Part shown: positions 16,649-24,904 of the stretch, piece after piece
Position numbering within the stretch: position 1 is the stretch's first letter
Layout: every line of letters starts with the position of its first letter
From: Rhizobiaceae bacterium
GTDB taxonomy: Bacteria > Pseudomonadota > Alphaproteobacteria > Rhizobiales > Rhizobiaceae
Assembly (NCBI GenBank): GCA_025698895.1
Contig: JAILWO010000001.1
Span: forward strand, 407,001-471,000
Direction: 5' to 3'
Length of the DNA: 64,000 bases
Translations under genes and position numbers: made by a program
The notes under the pieces: generated by a model
What the model was told of the DNA's origin: nothing
Seen by the model: only the letters and a program-made list of their open reading frames with translations
Databases searched by the model: none

Positions 16649-17542
16649 CTATCTGGGAATTTCCTTCTCATAGAGGTTGAGGATTTCAACGTACTCAGCC
16701 AACTCGCCGCCGGTGCACGATGTATAAAGTGCCCGCTCACAGGATTCAATATCTCGAACTAAGTCCGACAATCTACTAACGCCATGCTCTCCTCTCCACT
16801 CTCTCATCCTGTACATCAATTTCTCCAAGTACGTCGTATTAAAGAACCCTAACCCTGCGTCGATCATTTCATCCTGAGTGAGTATGCGAATCTTGATAGT
16901 CGGAGTCACTCGCATCATCTCAATGAGTGATGTGCTCACGCCATTATCTCTAAAATATTTTTCTATTACACCATACGACCGATCTATCTCTTCTCCTAAG
17001 GAATCAGACAAAGGCATTGAAGTCGATGAAATCATATGTACGCCAACACGTTCTGTCAGGTATATCCTTCTCTTTGCAGCCACCAACACCAACACGCATG
17101 CACTATAGCATTCGCCGTCCACCACCACTTCGTCAGCTATGTTTTCAAGACTGCGACCGATCACCATGGCGGCATTTATATTCCCTCCCCTACTGTTTAA
17201 TATCACCCGATTAAAAATAGGGTTTATGCCTGCCGCACTGTTGATTGATGATGCCACGTGGAAAAAATGTCCATCTGCCTCATCAATGGTATCGCTGACT
17301 ACAATATCAACACGGCGATGCGGACAATGGCGCACTCCCTCGACTGCGATCCCCATGAGGTGCTTCGCATTACTCTCTTTCGTGCATCCGGAGCAATCGG
17401 TTTCACCTGCTGAATTTCGAAGTTTATATTGATATTCAATTGTATTTGAACAAATAAAGGAAACGTCAGCTGATGTCTTACCTAAAAACGCAAGGAAATA
17501 CATGACGAGTAGCAGTGAAATGATATATATTGACTTCAACAT
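16649..17542 (-). CDS. Exported ClpP/SppA-fold serine protease-like protein
   Basis: A 297-residue protein with a hydrophobic signal peptide or anchor (residues 1-25). The crotonase-fold protease core includes VILNSRGGNINAAMVIG (residues 113-129), then CYSAC with the likely nucleophile S147 and VGVHM with the likely catalytic H169. The two cysteines around the serine are typical of exported ClpP-like proteins of this kind. The N-terminal region has several further cysteines (C31, C50, C53, C73), consistent with an oxidising compartment. The gene is clearly AT-richer than its surroundings, a sign of separate acquisition. No chaperone partner is present. The substrate is unknown. Confidence 0.75.
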   Translation of the reverse strand: MLKSIYIISLLLVMYFLAFLGKTSADVSFICSNTIEYQYKLRNSAGETDCSGCTKESNAKHLMGIAVEGVRHCPHRRVDIVVSDTIDEADGHFFHVASSINSAAGINPIFNRVILNSRGGNINAAMVIGRSLENIADEVVVDGECYSACVLVLVAAKRRIYLTERVGVHMISSTSMPLSDSLGEEIDRSYGVIEKYFRDNGVSTSLIEMMRVTPTIKIRILTQDEMIDAGLGFFNTTYLEKLMYRMREWRGEHGVSRLSDLVRDIESCERALYTSCTGGELAEYVEILNLYEKEIPR

Positions 17543-17905
17543 GCCCCCACCTCTTTCATCAATGTCAAAGAATCACGTTAAACAAATCGCCCCCATATCG
17601 CCAATGAACCACCGACGCTCGCCATCGCCTGCCGCTCTCGGGCGCATGGCAGGTTGCTCTGTTAACGCGCACAACCAAGAAACTTTACCATATCTCATGG
17701 GAAACGCGCACCCGCCCTTTTTGTTTGGGCGGGGCGCGGTACCAAGTTCGGAATGCGGACATGTAGATATAGAAGATTGTTCCCATATGGGCATTCAGCG
17801 ATGGTTCCGTATGGATACCGCCACTGCAAAAGTTGATACCCTAATGGAACTGGAAATTGTCCTAAAGGGAACTGGGCACCCGTTCTCTAGTGCCGGAAAA
17901 CTAGG
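17543..17905. other. Intergenic stretch, no supported gene
   Basis: This is the upstream region of the exported protease-like gene. An ORF on the plus strand (17502-17912) shows no domain, no ribosome-binding site and an unnatural composition, so it is not called. I see no further structure here. Confidence 0.5.
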
Positions 17906-18244
17906 TCAGTAGCCGGGCTTGCGACGAAGGCATACCGTGGTTGATGCGACCGACGATGAGAAGAGACCGCAGCCTCGTCCCAATACGGTCAGTTCGTGAA
18001 TTCGAGCGCGAGCGTCACGATTGGCCTTGGCGGCGGTCACAGTGTAGCGCCCATGCCGATAGTTCCCGTTCCTCTCCCCACATGGAGCCCCGGCGCGCCC
18101 GCCATGGAGCTGGCAGCGCGCCTTTCCTGTCAGGGCCGGTTTCTGGCATGGAGTCCCCGCGCGAGTTCGCGCCTCGCATCGCCGCCCCGGCCAGTCGGGT
18201 CCGAAGCGCCCGCGATGCACTCGGTCATCTTGTGCGCCGTTCAT
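17906..18244 (-). CDS. HGG-motif small protein, unknown function
   Basis: About 112 residues. The core reads RRCEARTRAGTPCQKPA, then CQLHGG and GERNGNYRHGRYT. This cysteine pattern followed by an HGG motif and a basic NYRHG segment recurs in small proteins of alphaproteobacterial mobile elements, whose role is not established. The ATG at 18244 keeps just this core; an ORF extension upstream to 18487 overlaps the divergent gene at 18359 and lacks similarity. The tail after about residue 85 looks unnatural, so the 3' end may be frameshifted. Confidence 0.55.
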   Translation of the reverse strand: MNGAQDDRVHRGRFGPDWPGRRCEARTRAGTPCQKPALTGKARCQLHGGRAGAPCGERNGNYRHGRYTVTAAKANRDARARIHELTVLGRGCGLFSSSVASTTVCLRRKPGY

Positions 18245-18358
18245 GGGATTGATCGATTCTCCGTCCTGTCCCTTTCCTTCGCCCGCGAATGCATAATATC
18301 CAGCACATCGCGGCTCACCGCCATTCCCGATGCTCTGGCTGGCGAGGTTACCACAATC

Positions 18359-18766
18359 ATGAATGATGAAACCGTTGCGCTTCAAGCCGTTCCCGACACG
18401 AAACGAGACCTCATCATCGCCTACTGCCGGATGATCAACTCCGGAATCGTCGGCGAATTCGCCGCAGCAATCCCCGATGATTTTCACTACGCTTCTCAGT
18501 ACGTACTGAGCGAGATTACCTCCAAGAACGCGTTTCTCTCATACATCTCCGCTAAGCTCGACGCGATCCGGCGCGGTGGCGTTCCGACGTTCGCGGAAGT
18601 CGGGGAATGGGGCGGCGAGGCATGCGCCGTGTTGGCGCAGGGCGACAAGGACCGGCTCGTCGCGGTCGTCATGGCAGGCTGCAAGGACGGCCTGGTCCAT
18701 CGGCTCGATCTTTGCATCGTGCCCTCGCCACACGACGTGGAAAGGTCGGGCCTGTATCCGTCGTAG
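18359..18766 (+). CDS. NTF2-like-fold protein, unknown function
   Basis: A 135-residue protein starting MNDETVALQAVPDTKRDLI. The helical N-terminus, the segment FLSYISAKLDAIRRGGVPTFAEVGEWGGEACAVLAQGDKDRLVAVVMAGC (broken here at residue 20 blocks: FLSYISAKLDAIRRGG, then EWGGEACAVLAQ) and the strands ending LDLCIVPSPHDV suggest a small alpha+beta fold such as NTF2-like. No catalytic motif is apparent. The upstream in-frame extension to 17996 has low-complexity Pro/Ser/Ala sequence and overlaps the opposite-strand HGG gene, so I rejected it. No related neighbour hints at a job. Confidence 0.55.
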   Translation: MNDETVALQAVPDTKRDLIIAYCRMINSGIVGEFAAAIPDDFHYASQYVLSEITSKNAFLSYISAKLDAIRRGGVPTFAEVGEWGGEACAVLAQGDKDRLVAVVMAGCKDGLVHRLDLCIVPSPHDVERSGLYPS

Positions 18767-19074
18767 TCGACGGTCCACTGCCGGATACCCGGCACAACGG
18801 GCCGGCTGCACAGGCGGCTTCCGTGGAGGAGAGTCGCGTCAGTTCTACACGACAGGCAGTTGCATTCACATGTTGGGGTGGAGAAGACGACGATCCCGAA
18901 GACGACATGCGGAGTGCAGCGCGACAGTAGCCCGTTAGAGGGAATCGACTGTCATCAAGGCGTTGGAGGTTGGATCGGAGGAGCAGCGCAGGAAGTGCGT
19001 CGAGGGCCATAGGCCCTTGCAAGCCGTGTGAGGCCATCGGGGGGGGGCTCCGGTCGGCCACCGTGAGGCCGAGG
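18767..19074. other. Intergenic stretch, no supported gene
   Basis: The region lies between the NTF2-like gene and the 3' end of the restriction enzyme gene. Several overlapping 60-140 codon ORFs are present on both strands. None shows a domain or start signal. Confidence 0.5.
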
Positions 19075-22000
19075 CTAACGGCGCTCCACCAAGGCAATCT
19101 CCGCTTTCGTGAGGCCGTAGAGACGATAGGTGAGGGCGTTCATTTCAGCCTCTTGGGCCGCGATGTCCGCCTCCAGCTTTCCAAGCTCCTCCTGTAACGC
19201 GATGAACTGGTCGATCAGCGCCTTGTTTTCAGTGACTACGAGCTTCCGGAGACGGTCGCAGAGATGCTTGCCGGTGGTCTTCTCGGTCACCGAGAAGGTG
19301 CTCGCGACTGCCTTCCACTGGGCGAGAATGAACGGCCCCTCCTCCTTGCTCACGAAGACCTTTTCAATGACAGGGATACCATCCACAAGGAACCGCAGTT
19401 CGCCTTCGCTAAACTGCGCGTCCAGTTCGGCTTCCGGACGTAGTCGCTGGCCAATGGCAGAATAGAAGCCTTCAAGCTCCAGTTTATGCTCTTGCTTTGC
19501 CCATTCCCTCTTCTCGGCTTCTTCCAAGGCGGCCGGAGCGTCGGCGATGCGGTCGCGGGCGGGAACCAACGTTGGGAACAGAAAGGTCTCCGGGCGGTTT
19601 CTGGAGGGTGCTGCCTTGGCACGGCGGGCAAGAGCGACAATCACGTCCCGATGGTTTGTATGTACTTGCTGAAGATGTCTGGCTCGCTGTGCCACTTCCT
19701 GCCGGTCGCCTTCCTTCGGGTGTGGAATAGGCAAGGGGGCGATGAACTGCTTATTGGCCGATAGCGTGTTGCCCCGGAATGGCTTCGATATGCGTCGAAA
19801 AACAAAATTGGCTACCGGTCCGTTCAGGATGCCCGCAATGAAAAACGGATCGATCCCATCAGCGATAGCCACGCCCCCTACATCCACATTGTCCAGAAAG
19901 AATGCGCCCTCTTCGTCGACAATGCAGCGCAGGTTTGGGACAAGACGCGGGACGATCAGTTTGACGATCTCCTGTCTGTCGAGGCCTTGATGACGGCCGA
20001 ACCGGTACCACGCGTCGTCATCAAAAGGGGCGCTTTCCGGCTTCCCGTCTTGGCCCAGCTTTAGAGAACCGTCGGGATTGAGCGCCGCCTCCCGCTTTCG
20101 CAGGTCGGCCTCGAAACGCTTCAGATAGCCCCATGCGTTCGGGTAATTGGCCTGCAATGTGCCAGGCGGAATAAGGGCAGCGCGGCCACCCTCAACCGAA
20201 TACGGGAAAAGGATGTAGGTGTTCGTGGCGGGCTTCTGGTATCGCTTGGCGTCAGCACCTGAAACCAACGGTTTCATCAGAGCATCTTCGATTGCCACCT
20301 CAAAAGGCGGCGGCGGGTTCTTGCCGCGCGGGGTATGAACGTAGGTGTTCGGCCCCTTGCGTTTGAGGTGGTAGATCACGTCGGCACTCGTTATCAGGCC
20401 TTGGAAGATGTTGTTGGCCAGGGACGGGTCGTCCAACCGCAGGCAGGCCTTCTGGAGTTTATCGACCAACGTCCGCTCCGCGCCTGTGACGAGCAGCCAT
20501 CGCTCACCAAATGCCAGCCGATCGTATGACAGGCCCGTTTGGATGTCCGCCCAAGGGGCGTCTGGAATAGAACCGCCCGGCGCGTAGGCGACCCGCACCA
20601 CGTCGTTGGCTTTTTTCGTGAAGAACTGGAGAGCGGTATAGGTGGTCGCTTCCTCGAAGATCTGAAATGATTTGAAATCGAGCCAGCGGTCGAGATTACG
20701 GCCTTTGCCAACCAGTTCCCGCAATCCCTCCCCATACTCGTTCATTACCCAGAGGCTGGGCGCGATGAAGCCCAAGCGCCCATTCTCGTTCAGCAGCGAG
20801 AGCCCCTTTTCAATGAAGGGAAGGTAAAGGTCGAAGTTGCCGGTCTTGGCGCTTGCATATCCCGGCATGCTCACGCCGGGGCGGCCGTTACGTATGAACT
20901 CCGCCATGTCGCTATGGACCTTGCGGAAATTCTGGAGCTTCACATAAGGCGGATTACCGACAACAGCGTCGAACCCACCCGCTTCAAACACCTCGGGAAA
21001 GGCCTTCTCCCAATCGAATGTGTTGACGCGCTCCTTCTCGTCCGCGTCATAAAACGCCAGGTCGATTTGCCCCTTGTAGAAATCGTCGTTGATCAGGCTG
21101 TTGCCTTCCTTGATCGTAGCGTCGAGGGAGGAAAGGGGCTTGTCTCCCCGCGCTGTGTGGAGCCATAGGGCAAGCCGCGTAATCTCCGTCGAAGCGGGAT
21201 TGATGTCCACGCCGTAGATGTTCTGGCGGAGGATGTCCCGAACCAGCGCATCTTCATCCCGTGTCGGCGGCTTGCCGGTGACTTGCTGCCGGACCGCTTG
21301 CAGGGTCTTCATCTCGTCCAGAAGGAAGCGCAAGGCCGTAATGAGGAAAGCACCGGAGCCGCAAGCGGGATCGACTATCTTCAATGCCTCCACCCCGGAG
21401 CGATAGGCGTCTATCTGCGCCTCGGTCGGCAAACCCTTATTCGGCCAGCCGGCTCCGCGCTTCAGGTCGGCGAGACGCGGACCGATCGTTTCCGCGACGA
21501 TGCGCTCCACCACCCATTCTGGCGTGTAATAAACGCCGTCGCGCTTGCGCTTGCCTTCCTTGTTGAGCGACGGCCGACCCTCCGCCTCGGCCTCCAAGAT
21601 TTCCAGCTCTGTGATGGACTGCTCGAAGATGCGGCCAAGCGTGTAGAGCCCGAGCGAGTGTAGCGGATCGGCCTTGATGGCGTCGGCTTTGTCTTTGGCA
21701 CCATCCCCAACTGGCGGTCTCGTAAGACCTTGTGCCCATCCGCCCGCGTAGTTGTAGGACGCGGAGAAATAGAGGAGCGTCTCCTTGGAGGCATACAGCG
21801 AGGCCTCGTTCTGGCCCTGCCCATGCTGGCAGAACACCTCGTTCGGGACGATGAGCGCTTCCAGTTCGGGATCGTCCGCAAAGAGGCCACCGTTGAACTG
21901 ATTGATCTTATGCGGACCGAACACAGTTCCAGTGTTCATCGCCTTGAACAGGCGCTTTACATCCTCCCAAATCGCCACGCCCTTCGGGTCGAAATAGGCG

Positions 22001-22983
22001 TCACGGCTCCGATCAATGAGGAAGTCGCGAAGCAACTGTGCGGGAAATTTCAGCGCCGCGCCCATGTCCTCGCAGAAGAAGACGAAGATGCAGCGGTCCA
22101 GTATCTTCTGAGCAAGCCGGACGAGCCTTCCCTTCGTGCCGGGAAACAGTGGATTGTGCTCGATCAACGTGCCGATCAGCCGCTCTCGATAAGCGCGGTA
22201 CTCGGCATAAAACGCCTTTTCGAGTTCGCGCTCCCTCACCCACTGTTTCGCGATTAGCTGGGCTAGAAGGGGCTTCCCACCCGTGGTGAGGAGGGTATCG
22301 CGATGGAAGATTTTCCAGAAAAGGAAGCGGTCAAAGCGGGCCTCTTCGTCCTCGTTCAGGGTGCCGTCAATCTTCAACAGGCCGGGCGAATAGAGGTCCG
22401 GTTGGCGGACATGGAACCGGAGGAACTGCTGCGGTGCCCGATCATGCCAATAGAGCCGGAACTCGTTCATGTCGGTGACGATGCCCCACTGGGGCAGAAC
22501 GGGCTCGTTTCCGAACATGCCGCGCCGGGCATTCGACAGATAGTTCAAGCATTGCTTGACGGGGGATAGGCCGCCCTTGCGGCTCTTCTGCGGCGCGTCC
22601 AGAGCGCTCTTTATGTCCTTGAACTCACAAAGGACCTGGGGCACCGGATCAATACCGCCCTTGGTGAAATAGCCAATGGCGAGATCAGCCTCTCCGGAAC
22701 CCCCCTTTGCGCCCGCTCCGGGCACGGGGAATTTCGGGTGGAGCGTATGCGACACATCTGACCCTTCTTGACCGGTATGGACATAGCCCCAGGTGCGGCG
22801 GAAGAACTCTTCTACGAATGGCCCCTCGGCGGAGGTTTCCTTCAAGTCTGCCCGTGCAGCCCATTGAACGAGTCGCTTCTCCAGCGCCTCTTCGTCTTCC
22901 GAACTTTTGAACGTTTCGTAATCATAGGCCCAGACCGAACGGAGAAATGTCCGACCGACGAATGAGTTGTGAACTTCGCGCAT
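19075..22983 (-). CDS. Type IIG restriction-modification enzyme (fused endonuclease, methyltransferase and specificity parts)
   Basis: A 1302-residue single-chain restriction and modification protein. A PD-(D/E)xK nuclease lies near the N-terminus: GEADLAIGYF then VLCEFKD at about residues 95-120. An Eco57I-like N6-adenine methyltransferase follows, with the SAM motif DPACGSGAF at about 537-545 and the catalytic NPPY at about 675-678. A TaqI-like specificity region and a C-terminal coiled coil (KLEADIAAQEAEMNALTYRL) complete it. I chose the ATG at 22983 because GGAGAGGGG precedes it by a few bases; the ORF extends 44 codons further upstream toward IS3-derived sequence. No separate subunits are adjacent, which separates it from BREX or Type I systems. 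It gives the island a probable phage-defence function. Confidence 0.9.
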   Translation of the reverse strand: MREVHNSFVGRTFLRSVWAYDYETFKSSEDEEALEKRLVQWAARADLKETSAEGPFVEEFFRRTWGYVHTGQEGSDVSHTLHPKFPVPGAGAKGGSGEADLAIGYFTKGGIDPVPQVLCEFKDIKSALDAPQKSRKGGLSPVKQCLNYLSNARRGMFGNEPVLPQWGIVTDMNEFRLYWHDRAPQQFLRFHVRQPDLYSPGLLKIDGTLNEDEEARFDRFLFWKIFHRDTLLTTGGKPLLAQLIAKQWVRERELEKAFYAEYRAYRERLIGTLIEHNPLFPGTKGRLVRLAQKILDRCIFVFFCEDMGAALKFPAQLLRDFLIDRSRDAYFDPKGVAIWEDVKRLFKAMNTGTVFGPHKINQFNGGLFADDPELEALIVPNEVFCQHGQGQNEASLYASKETLLYFSASYNYAGGWAQGLTRPPVGDGAKDKADAIKADPLHSLGLYTLGRIFEQSITELEILEAEAEGRPSLNKEGKRKRDGVYYTPEWVVERIVAETIGPRLADLKRGAGWPNKGLPTEAQIDAYRSGVEALKIVDPACGSGAFLITALRFLLDEMKTLQAVRQQVTGKPPTRDEDALVRDILRQNIYGVDINPASTEITRLALWLHTARGDKPLSSLDATIKEGNSLINDDFYKGQIDLAFYDADEKERVNTFDWEKAFPEVFEAGGFDAVVGNPPYVKLQNFRKVHSDMAEFIRNGRPGVSMPGYASAKTGNFDLYLPFIEKGLSLLNENGRLGFIAPSLWVMNEYGEGLRELVGKGRNLDRWLDFKSFQIFEEATTYTALQFFTKKANDVVRVAYAPGGSIPDAPWADIQTGLSYDRLAFGERWLLVTGAERTLVDKLQKACLRLDDPSLANNIFQGLITSADVIYHLKRKGPNTYVHTPRGKNPPPPFEVAIEDALMKPLVSGADAKRYQKPATNTYILFPYSVEGGRAALIPPGTLQANYPNAWGYLKRFEADLRKREAALNPDGSLKLGQDGKPESAPFDDDAWYRFGRHQGLDRQEIVKLIVPRLVPNLRCIVDEEGAFFLDNVDVGGVAIADGIDPFFIAGILNGPVANFVFRRISKPFRGNTLSANKQFIAPLPIPHPKEGDRQEVAQRARHLQQVHTNHRDVIVALARRAKAAPSRNRPETFLFPTLVPARDRIADAPAALEEAEKREWAKQEHKLELEGFYSAIGQRLRPEAELDAQFSEGELRFLVDGIPVIEKVFVSKEEGPFILAQWKAVASTFSVTEKTTGKHLCDRLRKLVVTENKALIDQFIALQEELGKLEADIAAQEAEMNALTYRLYGLTKAEIALVERR

Positions 22984-23019
22984 GTCCCCTCTCCCCGCTA
23001 CCGGAATAAAGGAGGCATT

Positions 23020-23215
23020 CGGCATGAATGGCAACAGCGACTCTTCTACGCGCTGAAGGAGGCCAGGATCATCGCGGAAAGCTGGCGCCGACACTATAAC
23101 ATTGTGCGCCCGCACGGATTACAGGCTACAAGCCGCCGGCGCCCTTCATCCCCGTCTTCGCCGCGCGGGCGGCACTACAACCCCGGGGGTGTTCAGCTAC
23201 TGCACCGATAGCGGT
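23020..23215 (+). pseudogene. Remnant of an IS3-family transposase (OrfB C-terminus)
   Basis: The plus-strand reading frame contains LFYALKEARIIAESWRRHYN followed by IVRPHG, the conserved C-terminal end of IS3-family integrase-type transposases. The DDE core and the left end are missing. The fragment begins within 40 bases of the restriction gene's start on the other strand, so it now forms that gene's upstream region. Confidence 0.75.
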
Positions 23216-23321
23216 CTCGCATCGAAGGGCAAATCAAACTGACCCAAACCCGATTATTGCCGGAAATGCCTTCGTGTCTCGATTAGTATGGACGTGCCTA
23301 GGAGTCCCGTTGCGCCATCGC

Positions 23322-23354
23322 GGGGGTGGGGAGGGTGGGGGCTCCCCTACCCCC
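23322..23354 (+). other. G-quadruplex motif overlapping a competing hairpin
   Basis: GGGGGTGGGGAGGGTGGGGG (23322-23341) has four G-runs separated by single-base loops, the most stable arrangement for a parallel G-quadruplex. CTCCCCTACCCCC (23342-23354) pairs with its left part with a single bulge, so a hairpin can compete. It lies 128 bases inside the island's right end, in a gene-free stretch. Confidence 0.7.
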
Positions 23355-23481
23355 TTCTAGACGCGCGAGGCCCCGGGGGCATCGCTTCGAAAAGGGCGTC
23401 AAGCGCCATGGAAGTGACACCCATTTGTCACCCAGAGCAGCAAACCCCTCGACGGTAACGGACGTAAGTCGTTGAAATTTC

Positions 23482-23530
23482 TGGTGATCCCGGCAGGATT
23501 CGAACCTGCGACCTACAGATTAGGAATCTG
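23482..23530 (-). repeat. attR: 49-bp core repeat within the intact tRNA-Arg
   Basis: Identical to 12473-12521. It supplies the 3' portion of the working tRNA gene, restoring it after integration. Confidence 0.95.
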
Positions 23531-23558
23531 CCGCTCTATCCTACTGAGCTACGGGACC
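23482..23558 (-). tRNA. tRNA-Arg (anticodon CCT)
   Basis: A complete 77-nt cloverleaf on the minus strand. The acceptor arms GGTCCCG and CGGGATC pair with one G-T wobble, the D arm is GCTC/GAGC, and the anticodon stem GCAGA/TCTGT carries loop TTCCTAA with anticodon CCT. The T arm is GCAGG-TTCGAAT-CCTGC and CCA is encoded. It is the integration target of the island. Confidence 0.97.
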
Positions 23559-23615
23559 GTGCGGGCTACATAGCCGCTTCGCCCGGCGGTGCCAAGACGA
23601 ATGCCGCAGGGCGGG

Positions 23616-24779
23616 CTATGCGCGCAGGCTCTGTTCGGCCAGCCGCACCCAGTAGCTGATGCCGTGGGGAATGACCTCGTCGTTGAAGTCGTAGGCGGGG
23701 TTGTGCAGGTTGGCGGTGTCGCCATTGCCGATGAAAATGAACGCGCCGGGGCGCCTCTCCAACATGTAGGAGAAGTCCTCGCCGCCCATCACGGGCGGAA
23801 TGCCGGCCATGACGTTGGGCTCGCCCGCGACCTCGCCGGCGACCATGGCGGCGAACTCCGTCTCCTCCGCGTGGTTGAACGTGACGGGATAATTGGCCTC
23901 GAAGTCCAGTTCGATCCTCGCGCCGTGTGCCGCGCCCATGCCGTCACAGATCTCGCGCATCCGTTCGCCGGCCTTCACCTGGACCTCCTTGCGCAGCGTA
24001 CGGACCGTGCCGGCCAGTTCCACCATTTCGGGGATGATGTTGTAGGCGTCGCCGGCATGGATCTTGGTGACCGACACGACGATCGAATCAACCGGATCGG
24101 TCGAGCGCGACACGATCGTCTGGAAGGCGAGCACGAGCTGCGAGGCGGTGACGATCGGGTCGATATTGCCGTGCGGCATGGCGGCATGGCCGCCGCGACC
24201 TTTCACCCTGACCGTGAACTCCGCCGTCGAGGCCATGATCGGACCCGGCCGGATCGCGAACTGGCCGACCGGCAGGCCGGGCATGTTGTGCATGCCGTAA
24301 ACCTTCTGGATGCCGAAACGGTCCATCATCCCGTCCTCGACCATGGCGAGCCCGCCAGCTCCGCCCTCTTCCGCCGGCTGGAAAATGACAGCGACCGATC
24401 CGGCGAAGTTGCGCGTCTCGGCCATGTATTTCGCCGCGCCCAAAAGCATCGCCGTGTGCCCGTCATGGCCGCAGGCATGCATCTTGCCCGGATTCTTCGA
24501 GGCCCAGGGCTTGCCTGTGATCTCGTTGAGCGGCAGGGCGTCCATGTCGGCGCGCATGCCGAGCGTCGGCCCCTCGCCGAGCCGCCCCTTGATGATGCCG
24601 ACCACCCCGGTCCTGCCGATCCCCTCGACGACCTCGTCGACGCCGAATTCGCGCAGCCTGTCGGCCACGAAGGAAGCTGTGTGCTCGACATCATAGAGGA
24701 TGCCGGGGTTTTCATGGATGTGTCGACGCCAGCCGGCGACTTCGTCCTGCAGTTCGGCGGCGCGGTTCAGGATCGGCAT
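23616..24779 (-). CDS. M20-family amidohydrolase (hippurate/N-acyl-amino acid hydrolase type)
   Basis: A 387-residue zinc-dependent amidohydrolase that likely removes an acyl group from an amino acid or peptide. Metal-site segments are visible: HACGHDGH at about 98-105, PAEEGGAGG with the catalytic Glu, MHNMPGLPVG and GGEDFSYM near the C-terminus. The dimerisation domain with RGGHAAMPH sits in the middle. I chose the ATG at 24779, which has GAGG upstream and gives the normal family length; the longer ORF start adds unrelated residues. It is divergent from the D,D-carboxypeptidase gene. The exact substrate is not determinable. Confidence 0.88.
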   Translation of the reverse strand: MPILNRAAELQDEVAGWRRHIHENPGILYDVEHTASFVADRLREFGVDEVVEGIGRTGVVGIIKGRLGEGPTLGMRADMDALPLNEITGKPWASKNPGKMHACGHDGHTAMLLGAAKYMAETRNFAGSVAVIFQPAEEGGAGGLAMVEDGMMDRFGIQKVYGMHNMPGLPVGQFAIRPGPIMASTAEFTVRVKGRGGHAAMPHGNIDPIVTASQLVLAFQTIVSRSTDPVDSIVVSVTKIHAGDAYNIIPEMVELAGTVRTLRKEVQVKAGERMREICDGMGAAHGARIELDFEANYPVTFNHAEETEFAAMVAGEVAGEPNVMAGIPPVMGGEDFSYMLERRPGAFIFIGNGDTANLHNPAYDFNDEVIPHGISYWVRLAEQSLRA

Positions 24780-24813
24780 GAAGACCTCTTCGCTTCGGGC
24801 TGCGTTGGCCGCG

Positions 24814-24844
24814 CTTTGCCATGCCATGGACACTTTGGCAAAGT
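24814..24844. promoter_or_regulatory. Inverted repeats in the divergent M20/carboxypeptidase promoter region
   Basis: ACTTTG-G-CAAAGT is a 13-bp palindrome at 24832-24844. Its inner part (GGCAAAG) also pairs with CTTTGCC at 24814-24820. This is a candidate operator between the two divergent genes; no regulator gene is adjacent. Confidence 0.35.
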
Positions 24845-24904
24845 AGCAGCCGGTCGGGCCGCGCAGGCGGCGTTTCAGGGCGGGTTGCAATCGCGGGAGA
24901 CTGC

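Larger units (their letters stand above)
12473..23530. mobile_element. Integrated genomic island in tRNA-Arg(CCT)
   Basis: An island of about 11 kb bounded by two perfect 49-bp copies of the 3' part of tRNA-Arg. The left copy (12473-12521) is the displaced chromosomal tRNA 3' end; the right copy (23482-23530) completes the functional tRNA. An integrase gene starts 175 bases inside the left end, as is usual for tRNA-targeting islands. Cargo includes an AlpA-like regulator, a DNA methyltransferase, an exported ClpP-like protein and a Type IIG restriction enzyme. No conjugation or phage structural genes are present, so it would need outside help to move, or may be a decayed prophage or satellite. 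Confidence 0.93.

Noticed and set aside
17502-17912. 136-codon plus-strand ORF over the island intergenic stretch
   Set aside because: No ribosome-binding site, domain or natural composition.
17996-18358. N-terminal extension of the NTF2-like ORF
   Set aside because: Pro/Ser/Ala-rich, overlaps the opposite-strand HGG gene, and the internal ATG at 18359 begins the natural-looking protein.
19075-22983. PglX-like (BREX) or Type I restriction subunit
   Set aside because: An N-terminal nuclease is fused to the methyltransferase and no BREX or HsdR/HsdS partners are nearby, which fits Type IIG.
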